A stretch of 64,000 nt of DNA from Promethearchaeota archaeon. Its GTDB lineage: Archaea; Asgardarchaeota; Lokiarchaeia; Sigyniarchaeales; SOKP01. This document shows positions 30,031 through 40,392 of the stretch, piece after piece (position 1 is the first letter of the stretch; each line of letters opens with the position of its first letter). The notes beneath the pieces are model-generated. The model had not been told where the DNA came from. It searched no databases and saw only the letters and a list, made by a program, of their open reading frames with translations. The translations under genes were made by a program, and so were the position numbers. Location: contig JAHPZJ010000024.1 in the NCBI GenBank assembly GCA_019058245.1, positions 1 to 64,000 of the forward strand, given 5' to 3'.

Positions 30031-32484
30031 TTAGTTAGAATCTGTTAAAATTTGTTTCTGTTCAATGATTTTTTTCCATTTTTCTAACTGTTTTAACAAC
30101 TTTTGAGTATCTGGAACTTGGGTAATTTGTTCTTTGTATATTGGATAGTATTTATACAAATTATTAAGTAGCTCTATCCAAGATTTTTGATTTTCTGTTT
30201 GACTTGGTATATCTTTTTTTAATTGGAAAATTATTCTTTTTTCTCTTTTCGTTTTGATAATTCTCAAGAAGTTTTTCATCACTAGATTTTTAAATTCTGA
30301 ATATTCTACTGGTCTAAAACTAGCTAATGAGTAGCTCATATTATCATCAGCAAATGGGAAGAATTTTATTAATTTATCTTCTGGAACTTCAGGATTATCA
30401 AGTAATTCCAGTTCGATATCAGATTTATTAAGACTCTCTAGAATAAGATATAGTTCTCCAGGATTTGTTTTTGTTTTTCGCTCAATTTGGTTCGAGATTT
30501 CAAAAATTGGGATAAAGAATTTAGGAAATTTCTCAGGATTCTCGATTCTATATATATATTCTTCTTTTATTATATTGATAATTTGAGTTTCTGTATCGAT
30601 AGCCAATTCATCAGCTGTAAAAGTTAACTGAGTATCTTTCATTTTTTCTTTATGCAATGCTTTAGCTTCTTGTTTTTTACTATAACCCGTAGAAAGAGAA
30701 GTTATAAAACCATTTGCGGCTTCACCTTCTTCTTCTCTTTTAACTAACCTGCTAGTCCTACTTTCACCTTCTAATGCTCTTTGATATATTCTTTCACTTA
30801 GATATTTTCGAGCTTTTTGTTCAGCAACACCTTTCTTTTCAAATACTTCAGTAACTGACATGAAGTCAATAATCTTTACTGACCTTCCTGATTTCTGTTT
30901 TTTTTCTGTTATCATAATATCCATATCTCTTTTTGCCAATTGATTAAGAAGATCATATACTTTTCCTTTAGATAATTGAGTAGCTTTAATTAATTCTCGT
31001 TCAATTATTTCAATAGGATAAGCTTCGCCTCTTCTTATATATTCGCTTCTAATAATTTTATATACTTTATCGAGACTTTTTTCTACTTCACTAACAGTTT
31101 CTTTCTGTAATCTCATAAACATTGAAGTTTCATGAGGTTTTATATAGTAGATTAATAGTGTAGTACCCAAGAAGAAGATCATAAGTATTGAGATGATGAA
31201 TTTATCCCACATTAAGAAAACTCCAATCCCCTCTACTTTTTGAAGTGTTATATTAGTTGCAAGAGCGAAACGTGTTAGAGTTTGAGCAAAAACGCAACCT
31301 AAACACAACAGAATTAATCCATCCTTTTTAAAGATAAATATACGCCATCCAAGGGACTTACCGAGTTTCTTTACTATACGATAAAGAAAATACATTGATA
31401 TAATAAACTCGAAAATGAAAACAAAAGACACAACAGAGCCAGTTGTACCTATTGTGGATTTAAATGCAGCTATAGTTTCATTTCGGAGCAATAAAAAGAT
31501 ACTGATTTGTAGAATTTGAAAGAAAAAAATAAAAAAAATAATCAATGAAAAAGTAAAATTATCAAAAGTGCCAGCTCTTTTAGTTTCAGCTCGTCGTCTA
31601 GTAGATACATATTCAAATATTATAAAAACTAGTGTTAAAACTAAACTAAAATAAATTAATGGCATAATCCGTGTCATTTCCATTTCATAAACAGCAACAG
31701 CATTACTAGGTTCTGGATCATTTAACCCAAAAAAATCTAAAGATAAAAAAACCAAGAAACTTCTATAAAACAATGAAATCACAACAAGCAGAGTTAAAAT
31801 AAAAAATGGAAGTATAACAGCAAAAATATATCTTGGAACTGAATACCTTTTGATGAATCTTGCTTCGATTTTTGTTGAAAATTTTCTAGAATATATATAG
31901 AATCTACTGCTTAATAGAATTAGCCAAATCATCGATAATGCTAATAAATATGTCATATAGTTAATTCCTGTTCCAATATACAGAAATATGATATATAATA
32001 TTGTAAATAAACCGCTATATGCTATTATTTGCTTAATAACAGTATGTTCTTCGAAAATATAGATTCTTATTTTATCAACACTAAAAATAAATGATAAAAC
32101 CAGAAAAAGGGCCAAAATTGTATTTGAAAACACAAAGGGACGCCCAAACATTAAGATATCAATCCATTCTGCACCTGGGAAATTAATTTTTAAAATTAAA
32201 ACCAGAGAGTAAAAAATAAATAAAATATAAAGACCAAAAAACTTTTTTTCATAAGAATATGATTTGGGTTCTTTACCCTCAATATATACTTCTTGATGAA
32301 TTATTTTATCATATATATGAGTTTTGAGTTTTGATTTAAAAGCAAAAAATTTCAATCTTAACTTAGAAGAAAATTTGTTACTCTTACTTTTTGCTCTCGG
32401 TTTATCCATTATTAAAGTTTTTGATTGGCTTTTCGCTTCAGAACCCCTTGACTTCTTTGAAGAATTAGATTGTTTATCGGACAT
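30031..32484 (-). CDS. Multi-pass membrane protein with C-terminal winged-helix-like segments
   Basis: Roughly ten hydrophobic segments followed by soluble VYKIIRSEYIRRGEAYPIEIIERELIKATQLSKGKVYDLLNQLAKRD and a second similar segment. Confidence 0.6.
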   Translation of the reverse strand: MSDKQSNSSKKSRGSEAKSQSKTLIMDKPRAKSKSNKFSSKLRLKFFAFKSKLKTHIYDKIIHQEVYIEGKEPKSYSYEKKFFGLYILFIFYSLVLILKINFPGAEWIDILMFGRPFVFSNTILALFLVLSFIFSVDKIRIYIFEEHTVIKQIIAYSGLFTILYIIFLYIGTGINYMTYLLALSMIWLILLSSRFYIYSRKFSTKIEARFIKRYSVPRYIFAVILPFFILTLLVVISLFYRSFLVFLSLDFFGLNDPEPSNAVAVYEMEMTRIMPLIYFSLVLTLVFIIFEYVSTRRRAETKRAGTFDNFTFSLIIFFIFFFQILQISIFLLLRNETIAAFKSTIGTTGSVVSFVFIFEFIISMYFLYRIVKKLGKSLGWRIFIFKKDGLILLCLGCVFAQTLTRFALATNITLQKVEGIGVFLMWDKFIISILMIFFLGTTLLIYYIKPHETSMFMRLQKETVSEVEKSLDKVYKIIRSEYIRRGEAYPIEIIERELIKATQLSKGKVYDLLNQLAKRDMDIMITEKKQKSGRSVKIIDFMSVTEVFEKKGVAEQKARKYLSERIYQRALEGESRTSRLVKREEEGEAANGFITSLSTGYSKKQEAKALHKEKMKDTQLTFTADELAIDTETQIINIIKEEYIYRIENPEKFPKFFIPIFEISNQIERKTKTNPGELYLILESLNKSDIELELLDNPEVPEDKLIKFFPFADDNMSYSLASFRPVEYSEFKNLVMKNFLRIIKTKREKRIIFQLKKDIPSQTENQKSWIELLNNLYKYYPIYKEQITQVPDTQKLLKQLEKWKKIIEQKQILTDSN

Positions 32485-32906
32485 TTTTTAAACAAAAAAT
32501 GTTTTTATTATAATTAGTTGTATACGAGAACTTTTAAAATTTCATAAAACAAGAATTTAAATTAAAAATAATAATTTAGTTTAAAATTATTTATCTTTTT
32601 TTAAAGATTCAAAAACATAAAATTTCGAAAATCTTAATATATTTTAAGCAATTGGTTAATCTTTAATATATACCTTGAAGTATTTAGTATTAAAATATCA
32701 ATATAAGGATTATTATGAAAATCTTTTATGATATTTTGGTACCAGCTTATATTATTTATGAGATATCTCTTAAGTGATATAATAATAGAATTATTATGTA
32801 ATAAATTAGTATCCGTATATTAAAAAACATGCAGTGTTTGAATGTAAATTTTAAAAATCTTCGGATATAAATTTAAATATAAACAATGTAATATGAAAAA
32901 TTAAAA

Positions 32907-33185
32907 ATGAAAGCAAAAGATCCTGAGAGTAAAGAAAGCTTAATCAAATTAGTTAAAAAAGCAATCGAATTACTTGCTGAAAGAAATATATCTAAAACGG
33001 TAATTTTATCTTCCTATAAGATTAATTCTGTTTTAAAAGAAAATTATGGAGTAAACATTAAGGTTGATAAAATTGGTAGAATTCTAAGTAAGATAGCGAC
33101 GTTGAATGAACTAAAGAGGCTTAATACTAATATTCCAAAGTATAAATTGCAGATAACGAAGGTTTCAAGTTTACGGTTCTTTTAA
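32907..33185 (+). CDS. Small winged-helix-like hypothetical protein
   Basis: 92 aa, helical pattern KINSVLKENYGVNIKVDKIGRILSKIATLNELKRL. Confidence 0.5.
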   Translation: MKAKDPESKESLIKLVKKAIELLAERNISKTVILSSYKINSVLKENYGVNIKVDKIGRILSKIATLNELKRLNTNIPKYKLQITKVSSLRFF

Positions 33186-33192
33186 ATTTTCT

Positions 33193-34560
33193 TTAGTTTA
33201 AGTTTCGAAAGCTAGTAATTATTTTTTGAAGTTTTTCAAGCAAATTCTTTATTTCGGAATTATTTTCTTTGAAAGGAGTTAATTCTGTATTTAATTTTTC
33301 AATTTTTTCGTCTATATTTTTCTGTAATGGTAATAGTGAATTGTTTATTTTTCGTTCAATATTTCCAGATAATTTATTTATCTGTTCGTTAGTATCTGTT
33401 AATAATCTTTTATAAATATTGATTAATTCATCAATTTGCACAATTGTTTTCTTTCTTTCCTCTGCGTTTTCAGATATAGAATTTCTTAGAGTCTTAAGTT
33501 CCTCTTCAATACTAACTAAATTTTTTTCAATTGAGATCTTTAGCTCTTTAATTAGTTTTTCCTTGAATTTACTAATATGTTCTTTTAATTCTTTATTAGC
33601 TTCAATTCGAGTATCAACATATTTAGAGACATTTTTCTTGAATTGGTATACTGTTTCATCTAGAGTTCTTTTAAACCAATTGTCTACTTTTCCAAGTCCT
33701 GAAGATATTGCTTCTTTCATTTTACTCAAAACCTTGACAATATATTCAGTTCCTTTAGAAGTTCCTTGATTCAGTCCTTCAATCCAATCTCTCATTTGAG
33801 TATTTAGCATCTCTGTAATCTCCTGAGAGAAATTTTCAGTCCCCTGTTGAAAACTTGAAATAATTGTTTTTATTTGTGAGTCACTTCTTAATTCTTTATC
33901 GATCTCTGATGGTTCTTCTGTGATAGGTATTTCTTGCAAATCTCTTGGAGGAGCTTTAACAAATTCATTTACTTCTTTGATAAGAATAGGATCTTTTTTC
34001 TGAACATCTTCTGAAAATTTTTGAACCCATTTATAATACTCTAATGAGGTTGGTTTTTCAATTCCATATTGTATCTTATGATATTTCTCAGCTTTCGAAA
34101 AATCATCTAATCGGTAGATTTCGAATCCAAGTTCTTCATTTTTGCCCATAAGAGTATGATCAAAAACAATAGCAAATCCATAAGGAAATTTTTCACCCTG
34201 AAAATATTGTAAATTCTTTGTATCACTTTCAGATAAATATAAACCCCAAGAAGGGTGAGAATGATAGTATCCTATTAAATCCGAGGAATATTTCTTTCCA
34301 ATTTCAATAAATAAATCATAAATATCTTTATCAAAACCTATTTCTACTTTATCTCCATGAGATAATGGAACTGCATTTTCCACGATAACAATATCTTCAG
34401 TAGAGTCATATTTTCCTATACAAATTCCCATTACTTCTATACTTTGTTCTAATGCTTCATTACCAAACCGTAATACATGAGTGAGCATATTTCTAAAAGC
34501 TTCCTTTTTAATGAATATCTTTCCTTTTTCACTTTTTCCCTTTGATTCCATATTCTCCAT
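33193..34560 (-). CDS. JAMM/MPN+ metalloprotease-like protein with long coiled-coil C-terminus
   Basis: EVMGICIGK and YYHSHPSWGLYLSESD (HxHx10D complete); heptad-rich C-terminus. Confidence 0.88.
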   Translation of the reverse strand: MENMESKGKSEKGKIFIKKEAFRNMLTHVLRFGNEALEQSIEVMGICIGKYDSTEDIVIVENAVPLSHGDKVEIGFDKDIYDLFIEIGKKYSSDLIGYYHSHPSWGLYLSESDTKNLQYFQGEKFPYGFAIVFDHTLMGKNEELGFEIYRLDDFSKAEKYHKIQYGIEKPTSLEYYKWVQKFSEDVQKKDPILIKEVNEFVKAPPRDLQEIPITEEPSEIDKELRSDSQIKTIISSFQQGTENFSQEITEMLNTQMRDWIEGLNQGTSKGTEYIVKVLSKMKEAISSGLGKVDNWFKRTLDETVYQFKKNVSKYVDTRIEANKELKEHISKFKEKLIKELKISIEKNLVSIEEELKTLRNSISENAEERKKTIVQIDELINIYKRLLTDTNEQINKLSGNIERKINNSLLPLQKNIDEKIEKLNTELTPFKENNSEIKNLLEKLQKIITSFRNLN

Positions 34561-34566
34561 TTTTTC

Positions 34567-36033
34567 TTATTCCTCTTTTTTGTTTAATTTTTCGATTTTT
34601 GTTATTAGATCTTTATTTTTCTTTTCCAATTCAATTACATTTTTTTGGAGAGTTTTGATTTCAATTTCTTGTGATTCTAATTTATTCTGGAGTGGTGTTT
34701 TTAAACTCTCCAATAAGATAATAGCCGCTTTTAAATTGGAAAGGAAACTTTTAGTGTCTTTATTTGAATTTATAAAATTACCAACAATTTTATTACAACT
34801 CCTAACAAAATTTTCGGATATCTCTTTAATATTTGTATCTAATTTGTCTGCAATTAACTCCTCTATAGAATTTATATTATTAGATACACTTTCTAACATA
34901 GAGTTTTGTTGATTTAAAGAGTCAGAAGATTTTAATTCCTTTATATTGATATCAGTTAGATCATCTATTTGTTTATTAAATTGATTTAGTATTGCGTGAA
35001 AACTTTCTTCTAATCTTTTTTCTATCAATAAAGAAAATTCATTATCTAGTTCTGATTTAATATTTTCAAATGATCCCTTAAAAAATTCTTGGTATGAGTC
35101 AAATTCTTCGAATTTATCATCAATATACATATCTAATTCATTTAGTTTCTCCTTAATTGAGAATTTAAAATCTTTCTGAAGTGTTGAAATGCTTTCACTA
35201 AGAGTATTTTTTATTATAATTACATCTTTCCTCATCTGTAAGTTCTTCTCAACAGTTTTTTTTATGATATCTTCACTCCAAGAATTTAAAACTGAAATTA
35301 ATGGGTCAATAGATGCTTCTACGAATTTTGTCAAACCTGCTTTTAGGGAGGATAAGATCATTAGAGAATTCAATTCTGGTTTTTTTGTTAGAATTTGACT
35401 TTCACTAGGGAATGTTATATCCCCAAATAAATCAGGCATTTCGTTAATTTCTAGTATAGGTGGTTCTTTTGAATGAACAGAATTAATTAATTCAATTAAT
35501 TTTATATAATATTGCAGACTATCAGGAGGTTCGACAGTAGTTACAACTTCATGATAACCAGACATCTGACCTTTTGCTGGATTATCTAATCTAAATGCAC
35601 GATATCCCATATCTCCAGGTTTTTCTAAATATACATGATCGAAAACAATCCCAATAGCACTTGGATTTGGGGTTTGCCACCCTAATTGGTTTCTAATATC
35701 AGTAGAAGAAAAGAATATATCTAATCCGGGATGAGAATGATACCAACCACAACTGAACCAATTTTTTTCAGCATATGCAGCATCGACCATAGAAAATGTT
35801 ATATAATCTTCTGGGGCAAAAGCAACTTCTATTGCTCCACCATGTGAGATGGGGACTGCATCTTCAATAATAAGCTCTCTTATTCCTTTTTTATCAGGCT
35901 CACCCTCTAACCTACCAATTAATATCCCCATAACTTCTTTAAACTGTCTACGGTCTCTTGCCTTATTCCCAAATCTAAGGACATGCACCAGCATTTTATA
36001 ATAAGCATCTGGTTTAATAATAACAGACGGCAT
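34567..36033 (-). CDS. JAMM/MPN+ metalloprotease-like protein with coiled-coil C-terminus
   Basis: EVMGILIGR and WYHSHPGLDIFFSSTD; adjacent paralog of 33193-34560; GTGAT 5 nt before ATG. Confidence 0.9.
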   Translation of the reverse strand: MPSVIIKPDAYYKMLVHVLRFGNKARDRRQFKEVMGILIGRLEGEPDKKGIRELIIEDAVPISHGGAIEVAFAPEDYITFSMVDAAYAEKNWFSCGWYHSHPGLDIFFSSTDIRNQLGWQTPNPSAIGIVFDHVYLEKPGDMGYRAFRLDNPAKGQMSGYHEVVTTVEPPDSLQYYIKLIELINSVHSKEPPILEINEMPDLFGDITFPSESQILTKKPELNSLMILSSLKAGLTKFVEASIDPLISVLNSWSEDIIKKTVEKNLQMRKDVIIIKNTLSESISTLQKDFKFSIKEKLNELDMYIDDKFEEFDSYQEFFKGSFENIKSELDNEFSLLIEKRLEESFHAILNQFNKQIDDLTDINIKELKSSDSLNQQNSMLESVSNNINSIEELIADKLDTNIKEISENFVRSCNKIVGNFINSNKDTKSFLSNLKAAIILLESLKTPLQNKLESQEIEIKTLQKNVIELEKKNKDLITKIEKLNKKEE

Positions 36034-36209
36034 TTGTTATCACGATTTATGTTTTAGATTTAGTTTGTTAATGATATATATATAATTTAATTGGTTTTAA
36101 ATATTTGAATAAAAGAATATAATTTAAATCTGATTTTATTGTCATTTCTCTCAATATATTTATAGTTAAGAAAAAATAAAATCAAAAATAGAAAATATAT
36201 GTTTAATTA

Positions 36210-36857
36210 CTAATCGTGAGGTAAGGGTTTACCACAGAAGGGACAGAATCTAAATCCCAAATCTTTTCCACAAAAAGGGCAAAATTCACTAGCTTTACTT
36301 TCAGAATCTTCTATTTCAGCCCCTTCCTTAGGTATTGAAGGTAATTGCCTTGTTGTTCTAACAGTTGGGGCTGATGATTGAGCCTCTGCCTTCCTTGCAG
36401 CTACTGTTGCTTTAAAGGCTTGTCTTCTCTCCTCCTCAAGTTCTTGTTGGCTTTTTATCTCTTCAGTTTTTACCCAACCCTGAACTTTAGGCCTTTTCAA
36501 TTCACTTTCAGGAACACTCTCTAATTCAACTTCTTTTGTTTCTGAAATAGGAGCCATAACTTTTCTCTCTTCTTTTCTCTGCAGAGATTGTTTAACAAGA
36601 GCTTGAGTAGTTTTCATAACTTGATGTGGATTAATATTAGGTATGGCTACAGTTCTAAGAACCCATCCTACAATAATATTTTGATTTGGAAAATCTCCTT
36701 CAACATCCTCATCTTTAAAAACATAGGAGTCAATAATATCCTGTCCTTTAAGCATCCGTACAGCCCATTTTTCATTAATCAGTCCTAATTGAAGTCGGTA
36801 GCTCGTTCCTGGCACACCAAGCTGACCAGATAGGGGAATAAAACCAATTTCAGTCAA
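36210..36857 (-). CDS. Protein with C-terminal double zinc ribbon, unknown N-terminal domain
   Basis: EFCPFCGKDLGFRFCPFCGKPLPHD; TTG start with GTGAT upstream. Confidence 0.7.
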   Translation of the reverse strand: MTEIGFIPLSGQLGVPGTSYRLQLGLINEKWAVRMLKGQDIIDSYVFKDEDVEGDFPNQNIIVGWVLRTVAIPNINPHQVMKTTQALVKQSLQRKEERKVMAPISETKEVELESVPESELKRPKVQGWVKTEEIKSQQELEEERRQAFKATVAARKAEAQSSAPTVRTTRQLPSIPKEGAEIEDSESKASEFCPFCGKDLGFRFCPFCGKPLPHD

Positions 36858-37069
36858 TATAAATCACATTTTATCTCTAAATTATATGTTTTCTGTAATA
36901 TTATAATGATAAATTCGGAATTTAAATTATTTTTTATTTACAGTAAAAATTTATCTTATAATTAAAAATTTTTATCATCACTTTAGCTATCAAAAGGCAT
37001 AAATACAAAAATTTGTATTAAATTTGCATATATTTTCCTCAGAAAAAAAAATTTAAAGAAGATTTTACT

Positions 37070-38020
37070 ATGGTTGTTATTATTCCTAAACAATGTTATC
37101 TGGCAGTGGTAGCTGCTGCGGTTAGATTTGCAAATACACGTATTCCTAAAAATGATTGGTTAGAAGTGAGCGGAATTTTCATAGGAAAGAATCAGGGCGA
37201 TGATGTAATAATTACACAAACATATCCAATAATGCATCAAGAACTGGATAAAGATGCTGTAATCGATCAATATAAATGGTCTGATGAGGATTATATTGCT
37301 TTTAGTATTATTGATGATGAAGCTTTTGAAAGAGGTGAATTTACAGTAGGATGGTGGCATTCTCATCCAGATTTTAAAGTAATGATGTCCCATATTGATA
37401 TACAGACTACTCTTTCCTATCAACAAAATAATCCAAAAGCAATTTCTTTAGTATTTAATCCTACGAGATTAATTCGACAGATTGAATTAGCTGATAAAAA
37501 AGGAGATCCGGATAAACAATTAAAAAATGATCCTGGCTTTAAAATATTCAGATTAGATGATGTAAATTCTGGTGTAGAGGCTTCATATCATACTGCAGAT
37601 TACAGAATTGAAGGATATGATAGCATGGAACAATTAATTGCGCAAACTCAGAAATTTATTATTGATATCACTAATTTTTTTCCTAAAGATAATGTACCAG
37701 ATACATATAGCAAATTCATTGATGAACGCATAGAAAAATTGGAGTCTCTCTTTCTTGGTACTGAAGAGTATTTGACCACCTTAACACATCGAGGAGAAAA
37801 ATCAAGAATTCCAGAAGTTTTAGAAAATCAAAGTCAAGAAATTCGCAAATTTGTAGCAGATACATCTGTAAAGATAGAAAATATCCGGGAATTTATGAAC
37901 TATTTAGAATATAAAGAAAGAGAAGTAATATTTCCTCAGATAGAAGAAATTATAAATAGATGGGATGAACATGTTTCTGGATTAGATAAAAGATTGAAGC
38001 AGCTTAAGAAGAGATTTTGA
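37070..38020 (+). CDS. JAMM/MPN+ metalloprotease-like protein with helical C-terminus
   Basis: EVSGIFIGK and WWHSHPDFKVMMSHID (HxHx10D complete). Confidence 0.88.
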   Translation: MVVIIPKQCYLAVVAAAVRFANTRIPKNDWLEVSGIFIGKNQGDDVIITQTYPIMHQELDKDAVIDQYKWSDEDYIAFSIIDDEAFERGEFTVGWWHSHPDFKVMMSHIDIQTTLSYQQNNPKAISLVFNPTRLIRQIELADKKGDPDKQLKNDPGFKIFRLDDVNSGVEASYHTADYRIEGYDSMEQLIAQTQKFIIDITNFFPKDNVPDTYSKFIDERIEKLESLFLGTEEYLTTLTHRGEKSRIPEVLENQSQEIRKFVADTSVKIENIREFMNYLEYKEREVIFPQIEEIINRWDEHVSGLDKRLKQLKKRF

Positions 38021-38144
38021 ATTAAATAATTTTCATCCTATTTTTAGTTTTGATAAATTTTTATTTGATTACGCTTTTTTTTTGATTAATTATTTGATTT
38101 TTTTAAATATATTTTCATAGAACTTATAGATCACATAAAGTATT

Positions 38145-40349
38145 ATGAAGAAAATAAATTTTCCTTTTACAGCGATTCTTGGTCAAGAGAAAATGAAAAT
38201 GGGGTTAGTATTGAATGTTATAGACCCTCAAATTGGTGGTATTCTTCTAACAGGACAACAAGGTACAGGGAAAAGTACAGCTGTCAGGTCTCTTGTAGAA
38301 TTGATGCCCCAAATCGAAGTTATAACGGGTTGTGAATTTTCATGTGATCCACATTCTGATATTGACATTTTATGTCAAAATTGTATAGAAAAGCGGGAAA
38401 ATGGTAAAATTCGAACGGAATATAGAGATATGTGGTTAGTAAATTTACCTTTAGGAGTAACAGAAGATATGGTATGTGGGTCGTTATCTATAGACAAAGT
38501 CCTTACAGAAGGGATAAGAGCCCTACATCCTGGTTTATTGGCAAAAGCGAATCGAGGAATACTTTATGTAGACGAAATTAATCTCCTTCAAGATCATATA
38601 GTTGATGTTCTTTTAGATTCAGCGGCTTCTGGTGTTAATATTATAGAAAGAGAAGGTATTTCTGTATCACATCCCTCTAGATTTGTGTTAGTTGGATCGA
38701 TGAACCCAGAAGAAGGCGATTTAAGACCTCAAATAGCGGATCGTCTTGGTTTAGAAGTAAGAATAGAAGCACCTAGAGATCCAGAATTACGTGCTGAAAT
38801 AACTAAAAGAGTAATAGAATTTGATGATCATCCAAAAGAATTTATTCAAGCTTTTGAAAATGAACAGGAAAAACTGAGAAAGGAAATTATAAATGCTCGT
38901 CAAATTTTAAAAGAAGTTCAAATACCAAGCTCAGTTTATGAATTTGTTTCGAAAATTGTAAACGAGTTGGAGATTTTTTCTCAACGAGCTGATATCACAT
39001 TTATAAGATGTGCTCGTGCTCATGCTGCATTAAACAATAGAAAAACTATAACCGAAGATGATCTTAATGTTGCAATGGATTTGGTATTTAAACACAGAAT
39101 TCAATCACTCCATTATGAAATGACACCTGAAGAAATAAAGGCTAAGATTGCTGAAGTTTATGGAAAAATAAGAGAAGCATATGAAAATACTGATATTCTT
39201 CAACCAAATAGGGAAACTGAGGGGCCTTTAAAACATGATGACAGTTCTCAAAAAGAGTTTAAACGTCAATCTGTTGATCCTGAAAAAGTCGATATCCCCG
39301 AGACAAAAGAAGAGAAATTACCCCCTCCAAAATATCCTGATAACAGAAAACGAAATCCAAAACCTGCTGGAGGTTGGAAAGTGAAAAATATTCCTCTTAA
39401 TGAGGATCTACGATTCTTTGAAGCAAAAAATGGTTCTCTTCCCTTTATTTATAAAATGGAAAAAAAAATGACGTCTATCTTAGATAATATTAGGAAAGAA
39501 CGAAAAATTTCTGATTATGGAGGAAGAGGAATAGGTAGAAGAATTAAAATATCTTCATCACAAAAGGGAAGATATGTCTCATACAGGACTTCCATAAGAG
39601 AACAACCAAAATCTATTGCGTTAGACGCTACTATTAGGAATTATCTTAAAAATATAGTATATAATGAAACTGAAATCGATTTTCCTATCCATTTTAACAA
39701 ATATGATCTAATGGATAAGATTTATGAATATCGTGCTCCGCTAGCATTATTCTTTGTATTAGATAGTTCAGCATCTATGTTTTATGTAATAAAACAAATG
39801 ACCGATGTAATTCTGTCTTTACACAGAGAGGGATATAGAAAAAGAGATAAAATTGCCTTAATTATTTTTCGTGGGAAGGAAGCAGTTGTTCTTCAAAAAC
39901 CTACTGTTAATTTTAAAATGGCAGTTAATAAGTTGAAAAAGCTCGAGGGGAAATCATATACACCAATGGCAGCAGCATTAAAAAAAGTATCTGAATTAAT
40001 AAAAATTGAGAAGCTGAAGGATAGAAATATTATTCCAGTTGTTTTTATATGTAGTGATTGCGGAGCAAATATTTCTGTAAAATATCCTGATTTAATAGCT
40101 CAGATTGAAACAGATTATACTTTAATTACAAGGGAATTAGAAGAATTGACAAAAAAATTATCAAAACAAAATATCCATATGGTTGTTCTCGAACCAAAAA
40201 AATCTTATGCAACTCACGCTTTAGGAGTACATACGTATTCAGCAGAACTTATTAAAAAAAACTTTAAAAAATATGCTAATGCTCAGATTTATAAATTTAA
40301 CAAATATAATCCTAATTCATTAATATTAGAATTGAAGAAAATCCTTTAG
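38145..40349 (+). CDS. Mg-chelatase-type AAA+ ATPase fused to VWA (BchI/BchD-like)
   Basis: TGQQGTGKST, LYVDEINLL, VGSMNPEEGDLRPQIADR; C-terminal VWA FVLDSSASM. Confidence 0.88.
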   Translation: MKKINFPFTAILGQEKMKMGLVLNVIDPQIGGILLTGQQGTGKSTAVRSLVELMPQIEVITGCEFSCDPHSDIDILCQNCIEKRENGKIRTEYRDMWLVNLPLGVTEDMVCGSLSIDKVLTEGIRALHPGLLAKANRGILYVDEINLLQDHIVDVLLDSAASGVNIIEREGISVSHPSRFVLVGSMNPEEGDLRPQIADRLGLEVRIEAPRDPELRAEITKRVIEFDDHPKEFIQAFENEQEKLRKEIINARQILKEVQIPSSVYEFVSKIVNELEIFSQRADITFIRCARAHAALNNRKTITEDDLNVAMDLVFKHRIQSLHYEMTPEEIKAKIAEVYGKIREAYENTDILQPNRETEGPLKHDDSSQKEFKRQSVDPEKVDIPETKEEKLPPPKYPDNRKRNPKPAGGWKVKNIPLNEDLRFFEAKNGSLPFIYKMEKKMTSILDNIRKERKISDYGGRGIGRRIKISSSQKGRYVSYRTSIREQPKSIALDATIRNYLKNIVYNETEIDFPIHFNKYDLMDKIYEYRAPLALFFVLDSSASMFYVIKQMTDVILSLHREGYRKRDKIALIIFRGKEAVVLQKPTVNFKMAVNKLKKLEGKSYTPMAAALKKVSELIKIEKLKDRNIIPVVFICSDCGANISVKYPDLIAQIETDYTLITRELEELTKKLSKQNIHMVVLEPKKSYATHALGVHTYSAELIKKNFKKYANAQIYKFNKYNPNSLILELKKIL

Positions 40350-40392
40350 ATTACAATTTTAATTAATAAAAAGAATTTTTTGAGATATTAAT

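Noticed and set aside
33419-33769. 116-aa plus-strand ORF
   Set aside because: Antisense shadow of the JAMM coiled-coil tail.
34481-34912. 143-aa plus-strand ORF over the JAMM coiled-coil region
   Set aside because: Antisense shadow of Lys/Glu-rich coding sequence, giving an artificial Phe/Ser-rich protein.
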